Positions 20,023 through 32,763 are shown, counted from the first letter of the stretch. The stretch is 64,000 nt of DNA from Agarophyton chilense (GCA_030374765.1 JARGXX010000132.1:332501-396500); one strand, 5' to 3'. Made by a program: numbers and translations. Notes: generated from the sequence alone by a model not told the origin.

Positions 20023-22030
20023 ATGCCGAAGACCCGAAGCCAGTCGAGTACTGGTCGCCCGGCTCCTGCGGGACCACCCCCGAAACCGAGGCTCGCCTCA
20101 TCTGTTGAAGCCGGAGAGCGGCTGTATCGTCAAGCGATGTAGCTCTCACGCACGGTGAAGGATGAACGAGATCTGTCGGATGTACCGGCCCCTGTGGCAG
20201 CGGCAGTCACGCCCACCACAGAAGCTGTAGTTGACCCTGAGGTCGTCGGACCTCAAGAAGAGGATGATTTACACAGGGATGTGCGACGTCTCAAGTCTGA
20301 GTCAAGCGCTTCGCGTGTGGGCATGGTTGCGTTGGAATCGCAGATCGCTGCTCTTATCGCTGATGTCGAACAATTACGCAGTGCCCATCAAGCACTCGTT
20401 TGTCAAAACTATGGGAAGCAGGTCTCTGCATCAGTGAAAATACTACGTGAGGATTTGAACCATCTACTGGACAGGTACGGGAATACGCCCGATGCGCTAC
20501 CCGGCTTAGCCGTGGATGCAGAGGAAGACCTCATTCGAGTTAACCCTCTTTTAGAACGCCTGGAGGCGGCAGTTCATGCGCAGACTGCTGCTAAACCAGT
20601 CGTGCTGGAAGAGGAAGAAGCTCCTTTGGAGGAAGCTTGTTCGAAGAAGTCGAAGTCACGACGTAAGAAGCGGAAGTCCGCACGTGATTCGAGTGATGAA
20701 TCGTCAAGTACGGAGGGTTTAAGTTCCAGTACTGATGATTCTGATGATTCAGATACGTCAGATGACGACGACAGTGATGATGGTCATCGAAGGTCCCGAT
20801 CTCGGAAGAAGAACACGTCTTCGTGGTTAATAAAAAAAAAAGGCTCACCTTACAGAGGATTGAAGGTGCTCCCTTGTACGAATCCGCTTTATCGGAAGGT
20901 CCTGAATTACAAGTACTACCGTCTGAAGGTGAAGAGCAAGAAGCGCTCAGGACGCGAAACCGCAAAGGTGAAGGATCACATCAAACGATTGAAGATCGGC
21001 CTTAATGATTTAACATTTGATGGGAAACCCCCCATTCTCGTTATCGAGTTTCTCACTCTATCCGTTGCCGAAGCAGACACTCTAGAGATGAGTGAACCAC
21101 AGGCATTTGTGTCTTTACCACACTTCCTGAAGCGTTTTGCTTTAGAGCAATATCGTTCCGTATGCGGATCATTGACAGCCGATGAAGGCGGCGTTACCTC
21201 ATGGCAAGAGGCGGTGCAGTATTTGCAGTTACGCGACATCAAAAGCGATACGTCAGGCGATCCTGGACCTAAGGGATGTGACCCAAAATCCTGCGGAGGG
21301 CGAAGCTGAGTACAGCTCAAGGCTTAGCAAAGCTTCAGTCCGCTGTGGAAACGTCCACTCGACGGAGGACAAGACTACCTTGTACCTCGATGGGCTAGAC
21401 CAGAGCATCAAGTCGTTGGTAGCTCGATATCGAGAGAAGCATGGAAGAGTCTCCTTTTTGGAGTTAGTTCAGTTTGCAAAAGCTGAAGGAGACGCGGCCA
21501 GAGCGCGTGGTAGCCCCCGTCATTCAGTGGCTTTTGGAACCTCAATTGGTAAGGATAAGATCCCCGCCAGAGTTAATCAGCGCAGCAAACTGCTACTTCT
21601 GGAATCTCCAGTGCACTCACGAGATTTGTCGTTGGCACACATAGGGAGTGACTCGCATGAGGAGGCAGTTCATTTAATGTAATATACGGACTCTTCTGTA
21701 CCTACAGTGGATCTCCCACACTCGGAATCTCAGGACGAGGAAGCCCTAATGGCTATGGAGGGCCGTCGCCCTATGTACCGTCCCTACACGGTGTCTCCAA
21801 AAGGATGTTTTAAGAACGAGAAACCCGAATGGGTGGATACTCGCACGGCATACCGTTCACAAGTTATGTTGAACAACCGTCATGACGGTTTGATCTGTTA
21901 TTGATGTTATGGAAAACACCATTGGAGTGCAGAATGCACGCTTTCTGCGAAGGATTTGAGTCGTATTATGACGAATTATGAAGCATTCTCGGAAGAGGAA
22001 AGGAGCCGCGTACCGGCGGGCATATATTAG
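20023..22030 (+). pseudogene. Gyp-B gag, broken
   Basis: Starts MPKTRSQSSTG. It has a stop at codon 40 (TAG, 20140-20142), a frameshift near 21225, and a TGA inside the zinc knuckle (C-Y-stop-C-x4-H-x4-C near 21893-21940). The body has a coiled-coil region, an Asp/Ser-rich acidic stretch (DDSDDSDTSDDDDSDDG), a Lys/Arg-rich block and a capsid-like domain (VKDHIKRL, FLTLSVAEADTLEMSEPQA) parallel to Gyp-C gag. Downstream of the frameshift the frame continues to a TAG at 22028. Confidence 0.82.
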
Positions 22031-22395
22031 AAAGCCAAAAGTTGGTTTTCTCAGACACCAATGCGCCGGACGGACAAGGCGGTTGCTCAGAATGCTGAAG
22101 TGTTACAACCCGGAACCCGGGTAGGAAGAGGCTCCTTCGAGGCGAATAAGCCGGTGCAACCGGAAAGCTAAGTGAGGGAGCCCCTATGGGGTCGGCACTA
22201 GTCGATCCAGTAGTGCTGACCAGGGAGAGCGTGCCTCCCTACTCCCGCGCTTGGAAGCCAAAGATTCTCTTGAGGCCTCCCAAATTTCCGCCCTACTGAA
22301 TCAATCCGCCGGACGGAAAGCGAGTACAGTTTGACTGTGAGTTACATCTTCCTTGGAGACGTTATACTTGTCCGTCAAAACGGGAAAGTTACCTC

Positions 22396-25300
22396 ATGGT
22401 AATGTCTAAAAGAAACTATGAGGTCTATGCCGACATTGGCTCTGACAGGAATCTGTTATCTCGTCGATGGACTACCTTGGACACAGGTGCTGGTCCGAAC
22501 TTTATACGGGAATCGGAGCTCGCTCCTGCTGACTTAGAACGTATTCGATACGGTCCATTACCGGACATCCGGGATGCCAACAAATATCCTGTGAAGACAC
22601 TGGGAACAGTTCGACTCGTGGTGCGCTTGGGACGCTTTGTAGTCCTAGTCGACTTTATCGTCGGTAAGACGTTAGCTGCACCAGTGGTACTGGGATGTGA
22701 TTATTGCGACAAGTTTGTCGAAGCCATTCGCCTGCGCAGAAAACTAGTGGAACTAGATGATAGATCAATGGTACCAATTGTTCGCAAGCCAATGCTTCGT
22801 TGCTCTGAAGCACCTCCACTTCCACCATTTATGGAATACAGGAAATCTCGAGGATGTGTCTCGCCGAGGATTCGAGTAGCGGAGAGTGCCATGCTGAAGG
22901 CGCAAACCCAAACTTGGGTTCAAGTGAGAACAGAACGACGCGGACTCGTGGTAATTCAACCGAATACTCGGATGTACAAATCCCGTGGATTGCTAGTCGC
23001 TAACGGCATTGTTCAGGTTGATCCTGGTAGCCCCTTTTGGATAGTAGTGAGTAACTTCACCTATAACGATTATCAGATACCGAAGAATCAGGTTGTTGCA
23101 ACAGCTTTGCCTCGTCCCACAGTGGTGGTCCCTACTCATATTTCTACTGCAGAAGTATTGTGATTAACCCATGTCAGTGACACAGACGAAGAACTGTAAA
23201 CTCCGTCTGGAGATCAATTGCAAACGGCAAAGGATCCAGAGAGCCTGGTCGATGAGCTAGACTTAGCACTTGTGTCAGAACACTACAGAACGGAGATCAG
23301 GTCTATGCTGAAGAAGTATACATCCATGTGGAGTGGAAAACTAGGAGAGATCTCCGTTACGGAACACCACATTGATTTGGTCCCAGGGTCACGACCCATC
23401 TCCCAACCACCCTACAGAGCGGGACTGCGAACTCGCCAAATCGAGGAGGAGAATGACAGCAAAATGCTGGAAGAAGGAGTAATCGAAGCTGCTCAATCTG
23501 CTTGGGCCTCACCAGTGGTGCTGGTTCCAAAAACTGATGGTTCTTTACGATTCTGTATCGATTATGGAAAACTGAACGCAATTCCAGTTCGAGATACATA
23601 CCCGTTGCCTCGAATGGACGAATGTATTGACAGCTTAAGAGAAGCGAACGTGTTCACCACGTAGGACGCCAACTCTGGCTATTGGCAGGAGCCTGTAGCG
23701 GAAGTCGACCAAGATAAAACCGCATTTGCGTGTCACGCCGGTCTCTATCGTTTCAAAAGGATGCCCTTTGGCTTAATGAATGCACCGGCTACTTTCCAGC
23801 GTACTCTGGACATCTTGCTCTCAAGATACAAGTGGGAGACTTGTTCAGTCTATTTGGACGATGTGATCATCTTTTCCCAGGATGTGGAAAGCCATTTACG
23901 GCATGTCGAGGAGATCTGCAAAGCACTACAGAGCGCAGGTATCACCTTGAAGCTCAATAAATGCGAATGGTTCGCTGGCACCGTCCGGTACTTAGGACAT
24001 GTGATCAAGCCGGGACAGCTTCCCATTGAAGAGGCACAAACTGCGGCTCTCCGCGAAGTACAACCTCCGTCGACACAGAATCAATTGCGTTCTTTCCTTG
24101 CCTTGTGCAACGTCTACCGACGATTCGTGCCGCGATACGCGCATATAGCGGGACCGCTCAACGCAAAGCTGCGTAAAGGACAACCAGTACAGCTGGAACA
24201 ATTCAGACAAGCTGAAGCGAAAGCGCTCGACATGCTGAAGACAAAGATTATTACAGCCCCAGTCTTGGCGCTGCCCATCCCCAACCTGCCATACTCAGTG
24301 GATACCGACTCTAGCGAGTACCAAGTAGGGTGTGCCCTTTTTCAAACACACCCTGATAGTGAACGCAAACCCATTGGTTACTGGTCAAGATCGCTGAACG
24401 CAGCTGAGAAGAAGTATTCAGTTTCAGAAAAGGAATGCCTTGCAGTCGTTTGGGCTCTAACCACAATGCGACCGTATCTCCAAGGAGAACGTTTTACCGT
24501 CAACATGGAATCATTCGTCTCTACGATGGTTACTGTCCATTACAGACCCGTCTGGTCGTCTCACACGATGGCATTTACGCCTTTCTGAATTCGATTTCGA
24601 ATTGAAGTAAAAGAAGGGATTTGCCAATGTCCAAGCTGACGCGCTATCGCGACTCAAAACATTGGGCGAAACCCAAGGCGAAATCGATGAAGAGATACCT
24701 TGCTTCTACACGGAGACCCATTCACCATCTTTTGAAGAAGAGGAACAAGAGATCCTTGATGATTATTCGGATGCAGACCCGTTCCTTGCACTAGCAGACA
24801 CTGACCCTTCAGTTCAACTCGAGCGAATCTCGTGCACTGAGCTCCTCAACGAGCAACACGCCGATACGTTTTGTGCGTCGATACGCTCTCGTCTTAACGG
24901 GGGGAAGGAGCTCCCCTTTTCACTCGATTCACAAGGAATACTGTTAAGACATGTCGAAAAGCATGATCAAATCGTGATTCCACACGTCTTGAAGATTCGA
25001 GTACTCCATCTGTCACACTACATCAGGCTGTGTGGTCATCCAGGAGGAACGAAGTTGTTCATGACTCTAAGAAGAGATTTTTGCAGGCCTACTTTGGCAA
25101 TGGACTGGCATGCTACAGTGATGTTGTGTACAACATGTGCGAAGAATCGCGTGAAGCTTTACAGGAAGCGGAAACCGATAACGGTCTTCCAGGCGAAAGC
25201 GCCTTTACAATACGTCAGTATCGACATCCTAGGGGAATTGATTCGCTCAAGGAGAGCTTATCGCTCCCTATTGGTAATCACCGACGGCTTCTCGAAGCTA

Positions 25301-26992
25301 GTGCGGACTGTGCCGCTGCAGCGGATAACCGCAGCCGTAATCGCACAGGCGTTTATAAAACACTGGGTATTTATATACGGACCACCAGAAGTTGTGTTAT
25401 CAGATAATGGGAAGCAATTCGTTGCGAAGTTCTTTCAGAATGTTTGCCGCATTATGGGCATTCGAAACGCGTTTACCACGACCTATCATCCGCAGTGCAA
25501 CGGTCAGGTGGAACGTTTCAACTGCACGCTGATAGCAGCATTACGACACTACATCGCAGACCACCCGAAAGAATGGGACATGTTTACAGATACTCTGAGC
25601 TACGCGTACAATACGCAAGTGCATACCTCTACAAAGACGGTACTATTCAACCTGGTGCTCTCACGTAACCCTCCAGCTTTACCGGTTGCGCTCGACGACG
25701 AGACAGAATTGGACGCGCCGACCCCGGCTAAGTACCATCTGAAATAGAGGAATGACCTGCAGGCCAGAGCAGAAGAAGCCGCTAAGGAGTTATCAAAGAC
25801 GAAAGCTCGCTATAAGCGAAACTATGACGCCAGAAGGCGAAGAGGAAATCCGGCAATCCGAGTAGGAGGTCACGTCTTCGTGCGAGTCGAAAGACCGGAC
25901 AAACAGGAAGAATCTCGTCATAAGTTGTTGCCGATAGCGGCTAAACCCTTTAAAGTGGTGGACTTTGATGAAGACACAGTGGTCATCAAGACAGGTGAGG
26001 ACGTTGAACGTGTATCGCACGATCGCGTTGAAGTCGCGCCTGACCCGCAAGTGGAAGTCCAGGTATCTGGTATAACTAAGGAGGCAAGTGCGACGGAACG
26101 TCAAGGCAAAAGCCCAAGTGACTCTGGGGAGAGTGAACCGCCACCAATGGCTCGATCGGAGGAGAAAGCTCCTGATCTCACACCGCCAGCGGTTGCGTAC
26201 GCCAATCACGGACAGCTTCCGAAATATCGGGATATGCCCCGTGTCACGTGCACACCCGTAAGTACAGAAAGGGAACCTGAAAGCAAGAAAGATGTTTTGG
26301 ACTTTGGCCCCAAGGACTTGGAAACGAGTGCAAGCGAAAACGCGCCGTTGCCGCTTCAGGCTGAACCGTCAGGTGAAACGCCACTCGCTGTTCCGCCGAT
26401 ATCGGCTCCCATCCCTCGTGGGCAGGAAGAAGAAGAGGTATCGCGTCCTATCATGGTGCAAGCACCATCGTCCACCGAACAGCGGTCAGAATTGGATAAA
26501 CCGAAGGAAGTTCATCCACGAATGGAATTGAGAAAAAGCAAGAAGTACGCTTCTATGGAACCTGGAAAACAGGATAGCTCTTTATCTGAGAAATGTTCTC
26601 AAGGAATGAGTACACTGCCCCTGCAGGCAGAACGACAGTTAGTCGACGAGCGAACGCTTAGCGACGCTGAGACTGCTAACACAGATACGCTAGGGTCAGC
26701 CCTAAAGCATTTCAAACCTGTTAACAGGAGTCTCGCGCCAACAGCGAAAGCATTGGGAAACGCCCAGGAATATGTTATGGATCGCATATGTGAACATGGC
26801 GAGCATGAAGATACTAGAGAATTACTGTATCGAGTCCGTTGGTACGGTTTTCCTCCGGAAGCGGATACGTGGGAACCTATAGCTCATATCCCCCGTTGGC
26901 AACTCGTGCGATATCATCAACGCATGCGATTACCACTCCCCAGGGAGATCGACACCTCGATAGTCGGGCTCATGGGCACATCCCATTTCTAA
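22396..26992 (+). pseudogene. Gyp-B pol: protease, RT, RNase H, integrase, chromodomain
   Basis: Domains in order: protease with LDTGAGPNF (near 22477), RT with YLDDVIIFS (near 23853), RNase H with SVDTDSS and SEKECLAVVW, integrase with HHCC (C-T-T-C near 25131) and an intact DDE triad (VSIDILGE, LSDNGKQF, GQVERFN), and a chromodomain at the C-terminus (YVMDRICEHG...YRVRWYGFPPEADTWEP, near 26770-26900). Breaks: TGA at 23161, TAG at 23662 inside RT motif A, a frameshift near 24510 in RNase H, a stop near 24608 and TAG at 25745. The chromodomain is fused in frame to the integrase tail, unlike Gyp-C. The frame is -1 relative to the 3' part of gag. Confidence 0.88.
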
Positions 26993-27293
26993 GTATGGGC
27001 TACAAAGGTAGTAAAAACTCGAAAGGCGAGAAGAAAACAAGAAATCAAGAAGAGGAAACGTGAAGACACGCAAGCAAAGGACATTTACTGATTATCACCT
27101 AGGAAAAACTTGAGAAGCGAGAAGAAGAAGTTAAGAACTCGAGAAGCGAGAAGAAGGATTGAAGAACTCGAGAAGCGAGAAGAGATGAAGACTAGAAGAT
27201 AAGAAGGGAACGTGAAGACACGAAGTCACCGGAGTTTTATTGATATCAAGATACCACCGCAAGGGTGTTAACTAGGAGTCTTTTCTTGGATCA
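26993..27293 (+). repeat. Gyp-B purine-rich linker with degenerate repeats
   Basis: At least four imperfect copies of AACTCGAGAAGCGAGAAGAAG lie between pol and the convergent aORF (around 27015, 27105, 27135 and 27162). The purine-rich strand is the pol sense strand. Confidence 0.75.
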
Positions 27294-29120
27294 TCAAAGA
27301 GACGTGCGAGCACGCAGGTTCGCAAGAAGCTGTGCGCGATCACCCTCAACTTGGTCCACGGGAAAGCCCGCGTCTAAGAGGAACTGCCTCAGCGGATCCA
27401 AGCCGGGATCTTCGACCGGCACTGTACTCGGTAGTTGGGTAAACCCATGAGAGTACTCTTGAGAAACTCCCGCCGCTGCGGATTGCTCGACGGAAGTCGC
27501 TACGCCTGCCAGCTCTGGCTCGTCCTCGTAACCGAGTTCAGCCTCAGCTCCCGGCGCTTCCTCATACGGTTCCTCTCCGTTCTCCGATAAAGTAGCATCG
27601 TAAACGTATCCAGTAAGCTGGTTCGGTGGCATGTCACGCGGGTTCTCACGAAGAAAGCGAGTCTGCTCGGAGGTGATCAACTGGCGCGTCCAGGGGTCGT
27701 ACCACACGAAATCTCCAGCACTTGCTGTTCGTCCAGGAGAATGGTCGTGGTGTCTTGCACGGGTTCCGCGAGCGGATTGATCAGCTGGAACTCCAGACCA
27801 ATCGACAATGTAGATCAAATCCACAAGATGGAGGAAGTCGGCATGGTTCGCACGGGATCCCAGGACAAGGGAAAGATCGAGTTCTCTCGCATACTTTGGC
27901 GCTGTGGGCGACATGTACCAAACTCTAAAGGTATCGTAAGCGTCCCCCAGCAGGAAGACGGCCATCTTGGCGATAAACTCGGTATAAAACACCGTCCAAT
28001 ATCCCGAGAACGGGTCGTTAACCAACGCGGACCCGATGTAGGAGATCGCCGGTGGGAGCTCCACAGGGAAACCACGAGGACTCTCGATCGCCGCCCAATG
28101 CTCCGGAATACCGATGTAGCGCCCAAAGCGCGCGTTTCGCCGGATGCGGTCAATCTCTATCATTTGATACGGCACCAAATAGCCGAAACGTGATCGAGTA
28201 TGACGTTCCTAACGGAGATATTCCCAATAGTGAATGTCACGCTTTCGAAGGAAGCAGAACTCCGCACGGAGAAGAGGTTGCTGAAAGCAGAGAGCTGCAT
28301 CACGAACACTGCGTACACCGCGCCAACCGCTAACATCGACTTCAACGAGTGTCTCGATATACGAGTAACCTTCACCGTCGGTACGGGCTTTCCAGATATC
28401 TAGTTCCCAGTCCTGTGGGAGGAGAACCGTACTGATGAATCGGTGAAAACGCTGGTAAATCAGCTTGGTGAACCGCGTACGGGCTTCGGACAAGGTTTCC
28501 GTTGAATATCGCGCAATCGCGTTGTCTGGCAAAGCAATTTGGCTCGCCCAGTCTTCGCTATAAATCGCGTGTTCCGGAATACCGTCAGGTAAGTACCCAC
28601 CGTGTACATACTGTTGTATCAACGTGTCATCGCGGATAGCATCTGGATCAAACCAGGACGCTTGCGCGAAAAGCTCAACGTTGTCGAGAGGATCTCGTCC
28701 GTAGAAATCCGCAGGGTGCGGGTAGCTCCGCTGAGCACGACGAGAAGGAGCTCGAATCACACCCGCAGAGGCGACGTAAGCCGCGTTCGGCATCGGAGCC
28801 ACGGTTGGCTGAGGTAACGGTACCGACCGGAATCCGGTGTACGGTGTAGGGAACGAACGGTACGGACCGAGTTGAGCAGTAGGCTGCGACGCATAACCAG
28901 CAGTGTTGGACGGAGCCCCAGAAGACACATACTCAGAGGAGGGCTGGAACGGGTTGGACCCGGCGTTCGAATCCATCGCGAGAGATCGAGCTGAAGAGCG
29001 GTGACGAACAGAATGCTGTTGAGAACTGTAAGAGTTGGTCGGGCGGCGAGGAATTCGTGATGAAGATAAGTACCCGGAACACCGGTCCGACTGCGTATAA
29101 ACGCTTCTTGCGTCCCCCAT
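27294..29120 (-). pseudogene. Gyp-B antisense ORF (aORF family), one stop
   Basis: 609 codons on the strand opposite to pol, starting MGDARSVYTQ 25 bp inside the 3' LTR and interrupted only by a TAG at 28209-28211; the frame continues unchanged after it. It aligns with the Gyp-C aORF: A-S-W-F-D-P-x-A-I-R-D-D-x-L-I near 28640, R-S-R-F-G-Y-L-V-P-Y near 28180, E-L-P-P-A-I-S-Y-I-G near 28040, F-R-V-W-Y near 27920 and V-L-G-S near 27865. The N-terminus is Ser/Pro/Tyr-rich and the C-terminus acidic and Ala-rich. I see no transmembrane helix, so it is not env-like. No known domain is recognised. Confidence 0.82.
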
Positions 29121-29135
29121 AGTTCGCGCTTAACG

Positions 29136-29145
29136 AGGGGGGTAT
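29136..29145 (+). other. Gyp-B polypurine tract
   Basis: GAGGGGGGTA lies directly before the 3' LTR start TGTAG. Confidence 0.75.
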
Positions 29146-29811
29146 GTAGTATGCTACTTTGTCGGGGAATCCGATAGGCTGATTTTTCGCGAAGTCGCAG
29201 TTGGAACTCATAAGTGAGTGATATCATCAGACTTGTGATATGAAACGGCACAGCGCGTAGGATGCCAGGAGGCAGGGTTCATTGTTGGAATACGTGGTAT
29301 CACGAGTGGAGTGGCTTGCAACGGCGCATGTAGTGGCAATCCACGTGGCTGGTTTTACTACCCTTTATAGCTAGATGTCCATTAAGGACCGTACCCATAC
29401 AGTGGTTTGGTTAAGTGGCTGACCTCTGGGTATTATTTATATGTTTATTTGGGCACTCTCCTTAGTACACAGTATATAGTGTACCAGAGGTGAGCGCCGA
29501 CTCCAAGTCAAGGGGACAACATGGGCATCATGACTATTCTGTTCCTCGATTAGGATTCCTTAACCGGAGATCCGGACGAACTATAATAGATAGTCAGCCC
29601 CCAACCACTTCACGAGCCGACTCGTACCTACGTTCCATCAACGTTTTACAGTTGCACAGTTCACCCTCGCTGGCGAGTAGTGGCCTTACACCCCACTTCT
29701 AGCTCGCTGGTGTTGTAGCTCTACCACCCCTTTTCCTTCGCCGCAAGCGACCCATCGGCAGTCCGAAGGCTGTCGACGGTGTCTGCTCTCTCCGTTAGAG
29801 CGGATACTACA
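29146..29811 (+). repeat. Gyp-B 3' LTR
   Basis: 666 bp from TGTAGTATGCTACTTTG to GGATACTACA, the partner of 19141-19807. It is followed by TTGGG at 29812-29816. Confidence 0.93.
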
Positions 29812-30035
29812 TTGGGTACTGCTACTTTATCCATTGTAACCAAGGCTCATCGTTTACATCTTCTCTATGGAAAAAAATTATGAATAAATGTGTGATCGAA
29901 TGTTCTCTGTCTTGAGTGGAAAGTCATAACTCCATTGGTGCAGAGGAACGATAGCAAGATCCCCTAAGATGATTATACCACAAAAACAAGTTCAATGCCA
30001 ACATTTTAAACTAGAAATTAATCCTCGCCACAGCT

Positions 30036-32040
30036 GTGAAAGCTATGAATGAAACCATGAACCCAGAAGATCTGGTTCCATCCCTCCTAGTCTTCGGTAC
30101 TTTACCAAGACTTCTTGGCCTTCATAAAAAGTTACCTGATCAAAAGAATCGTATGCAAGCACTCTTCACTGCTCGTTCTGAGATGGAATTCATTGCCATT
30201 GTAATAAGACTGAAACGGGCCCTTGAATCACGTCTTCCCGAAGCCGCTCACCACGATTCCGAAGCAGGACCAAATTTTTTGATCTATCGAGAGATCGAGC
30301 TACCTGGATGGACTGAACCGTTTGAAGAAATCAGAGTTACGGGCAAACAGATTTTCATGAAAAAGAAAAATGGCCAGGAAGTACAATATAGTATTACGCA
30401 AACCCAGCCTTATATTTACGAAAATTCGGAAGTCAATTCTGAAATACCGATTCCTCATGGTTTCGAGAATATCTTTACCTACGTGTTAAATGAGGTTCTC
30501 AGACGGGAGTGAAGGAATCATGTGCAACGATGAAGAATCATTATATATTACTGAATCCCTTAAACCAAGTACTTCTCGCTGTAATTCTGCAAAGTTCTCA
30601 GAGGCCAAAAAGAAAGAAGTTGAAGGTTTAAAACGACGAAATACTTGGAAAGTTGTTACACGCAGAGAAGTTCCAAAAGATGCTAATATTATAGGATCTT
30701 GAGTTGTGTCAACAATAAAGAATCAAGGAACAGAGGAAGAAATAAACAAGGCAAAACTTGTGGCCAAAATATTTTCCGATAAGGAACAGAACTACTTAGT
30801 GCATAATGTCACTACCGTTCGCAATATTACATTTCGACTTATTATTACAATCTCTGCAATTTTCAACTAAAAAGTATGACGTCACGTGTTACCCAAGCCT
30901 ACATTCAGAGAAACCCAGATCTAACTCGAAAGATATACAGACGACTTCCCTAGGACATGGATGTACCAAAAGGTTGTCTCCTTCTCCTTATCAAGCCATT
31001 TTATGGTTTAGCAGATGCCTGTGGTTGTTGGAATTTGACGATTATGTCACATCTACGAGAGGACCTTGAAATGAGAGCAATGGAAGGTGACATTTTCTGT
31101 TTTTCAAGAAATATAAAGGTTATCTCTGTGAAATTATTTGATCATATGTAGACGAATCAGTCATTACTGGGGAAGATGAATTCAAGAAGTTCACAAACGG
31201 AACTCTAGAACGTTTCGAGAAACGAGACAGAGTTGTTGGATCTTTCAAATTTGGTAAAACTCAAGTTACGGCCAACCAAGAACAGTACGAAATTCATCAA
31301 AAGAATTTTAAGAATAAAAAGGTGCCAATGTAAAACAATGATGACTATGCAGAGTTTAGATCCAAAAGAGCTCAACTTTGGTGGCTTATGAACACAATTT
31401 CAAACATATCGCTATTCGTGAACTAAACTGCTCTAGTTACAGAGAAAATGTATACGAAATACAATGGACGAAGAAAAAAAAAATCATTAAAGAGATTCAA
31501 GAACAAAAGAATACTTTGAAGTTTGTGAAGCGAGATCCATACTCTCTCTATATCGGAGCATACAGTGATTCTTCATTTGCCAATAATAAAGACAGCACTT
31601 CCCAACTTGGTTTCCTCATTCTACTGGATGGTCCATTCAATCGTTGTAACACTATTCATAACATGAGATACAAGAGCCATCAATTTGTAAGGTATAGATT
31701 ATGAGGTGAAGTTTATGATTTGCAGATGAGTTTGATTTCGCTTAAACGCTTAAGTTTGACATGGAAACTGTACTCGACCAAATGATCCCCGTCGGAATGT
31801 TCACGGATTCCAAGAGCCATTTCGATGTTATCTCAAAAGATTCATCTACAGCTGAAAAACGACTGTTAATCGATATTTTGGCAGCCAGTAAAGCCAATGA
31901 AAAGAATGAATATCTGACATTGAATTCGTGAAATCTGAACACAATCCTGCCAACTTTTTTACCAAGCAAGCAATGATCGAAGCATACAGAACTATTTACG
32001 AAGAGAACCAGTGTGATCACGAAATTGAGCAATGAATGAT
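30036..32040 (+). pseudogene. Cop-1: integrase C-half, RT and RNase H, decayed
   Basis: The second half of the split copia element. 30036-30512 resembles the copia integrase C-terminal region (AVKAMNETMNPEDLVPSLLVFGTLPR). RT follows: FSEAKKKEVEGLKRRNTWKVV near 30595 (matching the E-x-x-x-L-x-x-x-x-W-x-V opening of copia RT) and IKPFYGLADACGCW near 30985 (L-Y-G-L-x-x-A-G motif). RNase H has YIGAYSDSSFANNKDSTSQLGF near 31553. Frames change repeatedly and stops are frequent. No 3' LTR could be delimited. Confidence 0.8.
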
Positions 32041-32309
32041 ACGTCAAAATGCTTGAACAATTGTTTCGCATAAAAGAAAAGTACTAATACTGAGGAAATC
32101 TGTAGAGGACAGTGCGGTGTAAGGTCGAAAATATTTCGCGAAAGGGAGGTAAATAATTGCAACGCGATCTGTTTTGGACAGTTTTGTTGGTTGCACTGCA
32201 ATTCGTGTTGAAAACCACATTAGTGAATGTTATCGTTAAATAGACACGAAAGAAGACCTTAAGTCATTTGATTTTGTAACCTAATCTGGGAGACGTAGCA
32301 GTAGAATGA

Positions 32310-32490
32310 CGCTTCTTACTTGGCGCGGTAGATACCCGCACCAAGCTCCCAGCCGCAATAATAGAGCTCGGACAAGAGAACTCCTTCTCGTGTCCGACAA
32401 CTAACGAAAAACAACCTCCAATTTTACCTTCCACATCTTCAGCCTGCATCATTATCTTCGTCTTCACCGTTCCTCAACCATCAATAATCA
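32310..32490. repeat. Dispersed repeat, copy 2 (partner at 836-1010)
   Basis: Aligns with 836-1010, including gtccgacaact and agcctgcatcattat. Its minus-strand frame (32264-32467) keeps the peptide T-K-I-M-M-Q-A also found in copy 1. Confidence 0.6.
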
Positions 32491-32505
32491 AATATATCAG
32501 CCATT

Positions 32506-32548
<43 letters not shown>
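32506..32548. repeat. (ATC)n microsatellite
   Basis: About 14 uninterrupted ATC units, followed by the 95-bp repeat shared with 4095-4195. Confidence 0.95.
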
Positions 32549-32621
32549 ACAATGATTCAACTACCGTTTCAATTATAAATCGATTTATCAACTTTTTGTT
32601 TACACTGTCAACTATCAACTT

Positions 32622-32763
32622 TGTATAACAGTGGAGAGTGTTGTATGCTCTCGTGAAGCGCGCGGGGGAACCGGGGAAGACAGAGCGGGCAAAGGGTCTC
32701 CCTCGCTTGTCCCCTCCGTCCCCAGTGTCTCGGGGTAGAGCAAGGGAGATAGTTAGTATCCAG
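32622..32763. repeat. Dispersed repeat R, copy 1 (split by Gyp-C)
   Basis: Aligns with 48330-48475: aagcgcgcgg, aaccgggga, gagcgggca, agggtctccctc and gtccccagtgt are shared. The alignment resumes on the far side of Gyp-C at 44512 (tactggctgcattgtgc...ggtgg), so Gyp-C inserted inside a pre-existing copy of R. The last five bases (TCCAG, 32759-32763) are the target duplication. Confidence 0.75.

Larger units (their letters stand above)
19141..29811 (+). mobile_element. Gyp-B: Ty3/Gypsy chromovirus nested in Cop-1, 10.7 kb
   Basis: LTRs of 667 and 666 bp (19141-19807, 29146-29811), 5-bp target duplication, primer-binding site at 19810-19827 and polypurine tract at 29136-29145. Gag and pol run on plus; an aORF runs on minus next to the 3' LTR. 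The LTR copies differ at roughly 36 positions by eye (about 95% identical). Gag has a frameshift and stops, and pol has several stops, but the integrase and RT active-site motifs survive, so decay is more recent or milder than in Gyp-A. Confidence 0.95.

Noticed and set aside
27294-29120. The aORF as a retroviral envelope gene
   Set aside because: It lies antisense to pol and has no signal peptide, transmembrane helix or cleavage motif.
27294-29120. The aORF as an accidental open frame opposite a sense gene
   Set aside because: There is no sense gene opposite it in any of the three elements, and the protein sequences are conserved between elements.
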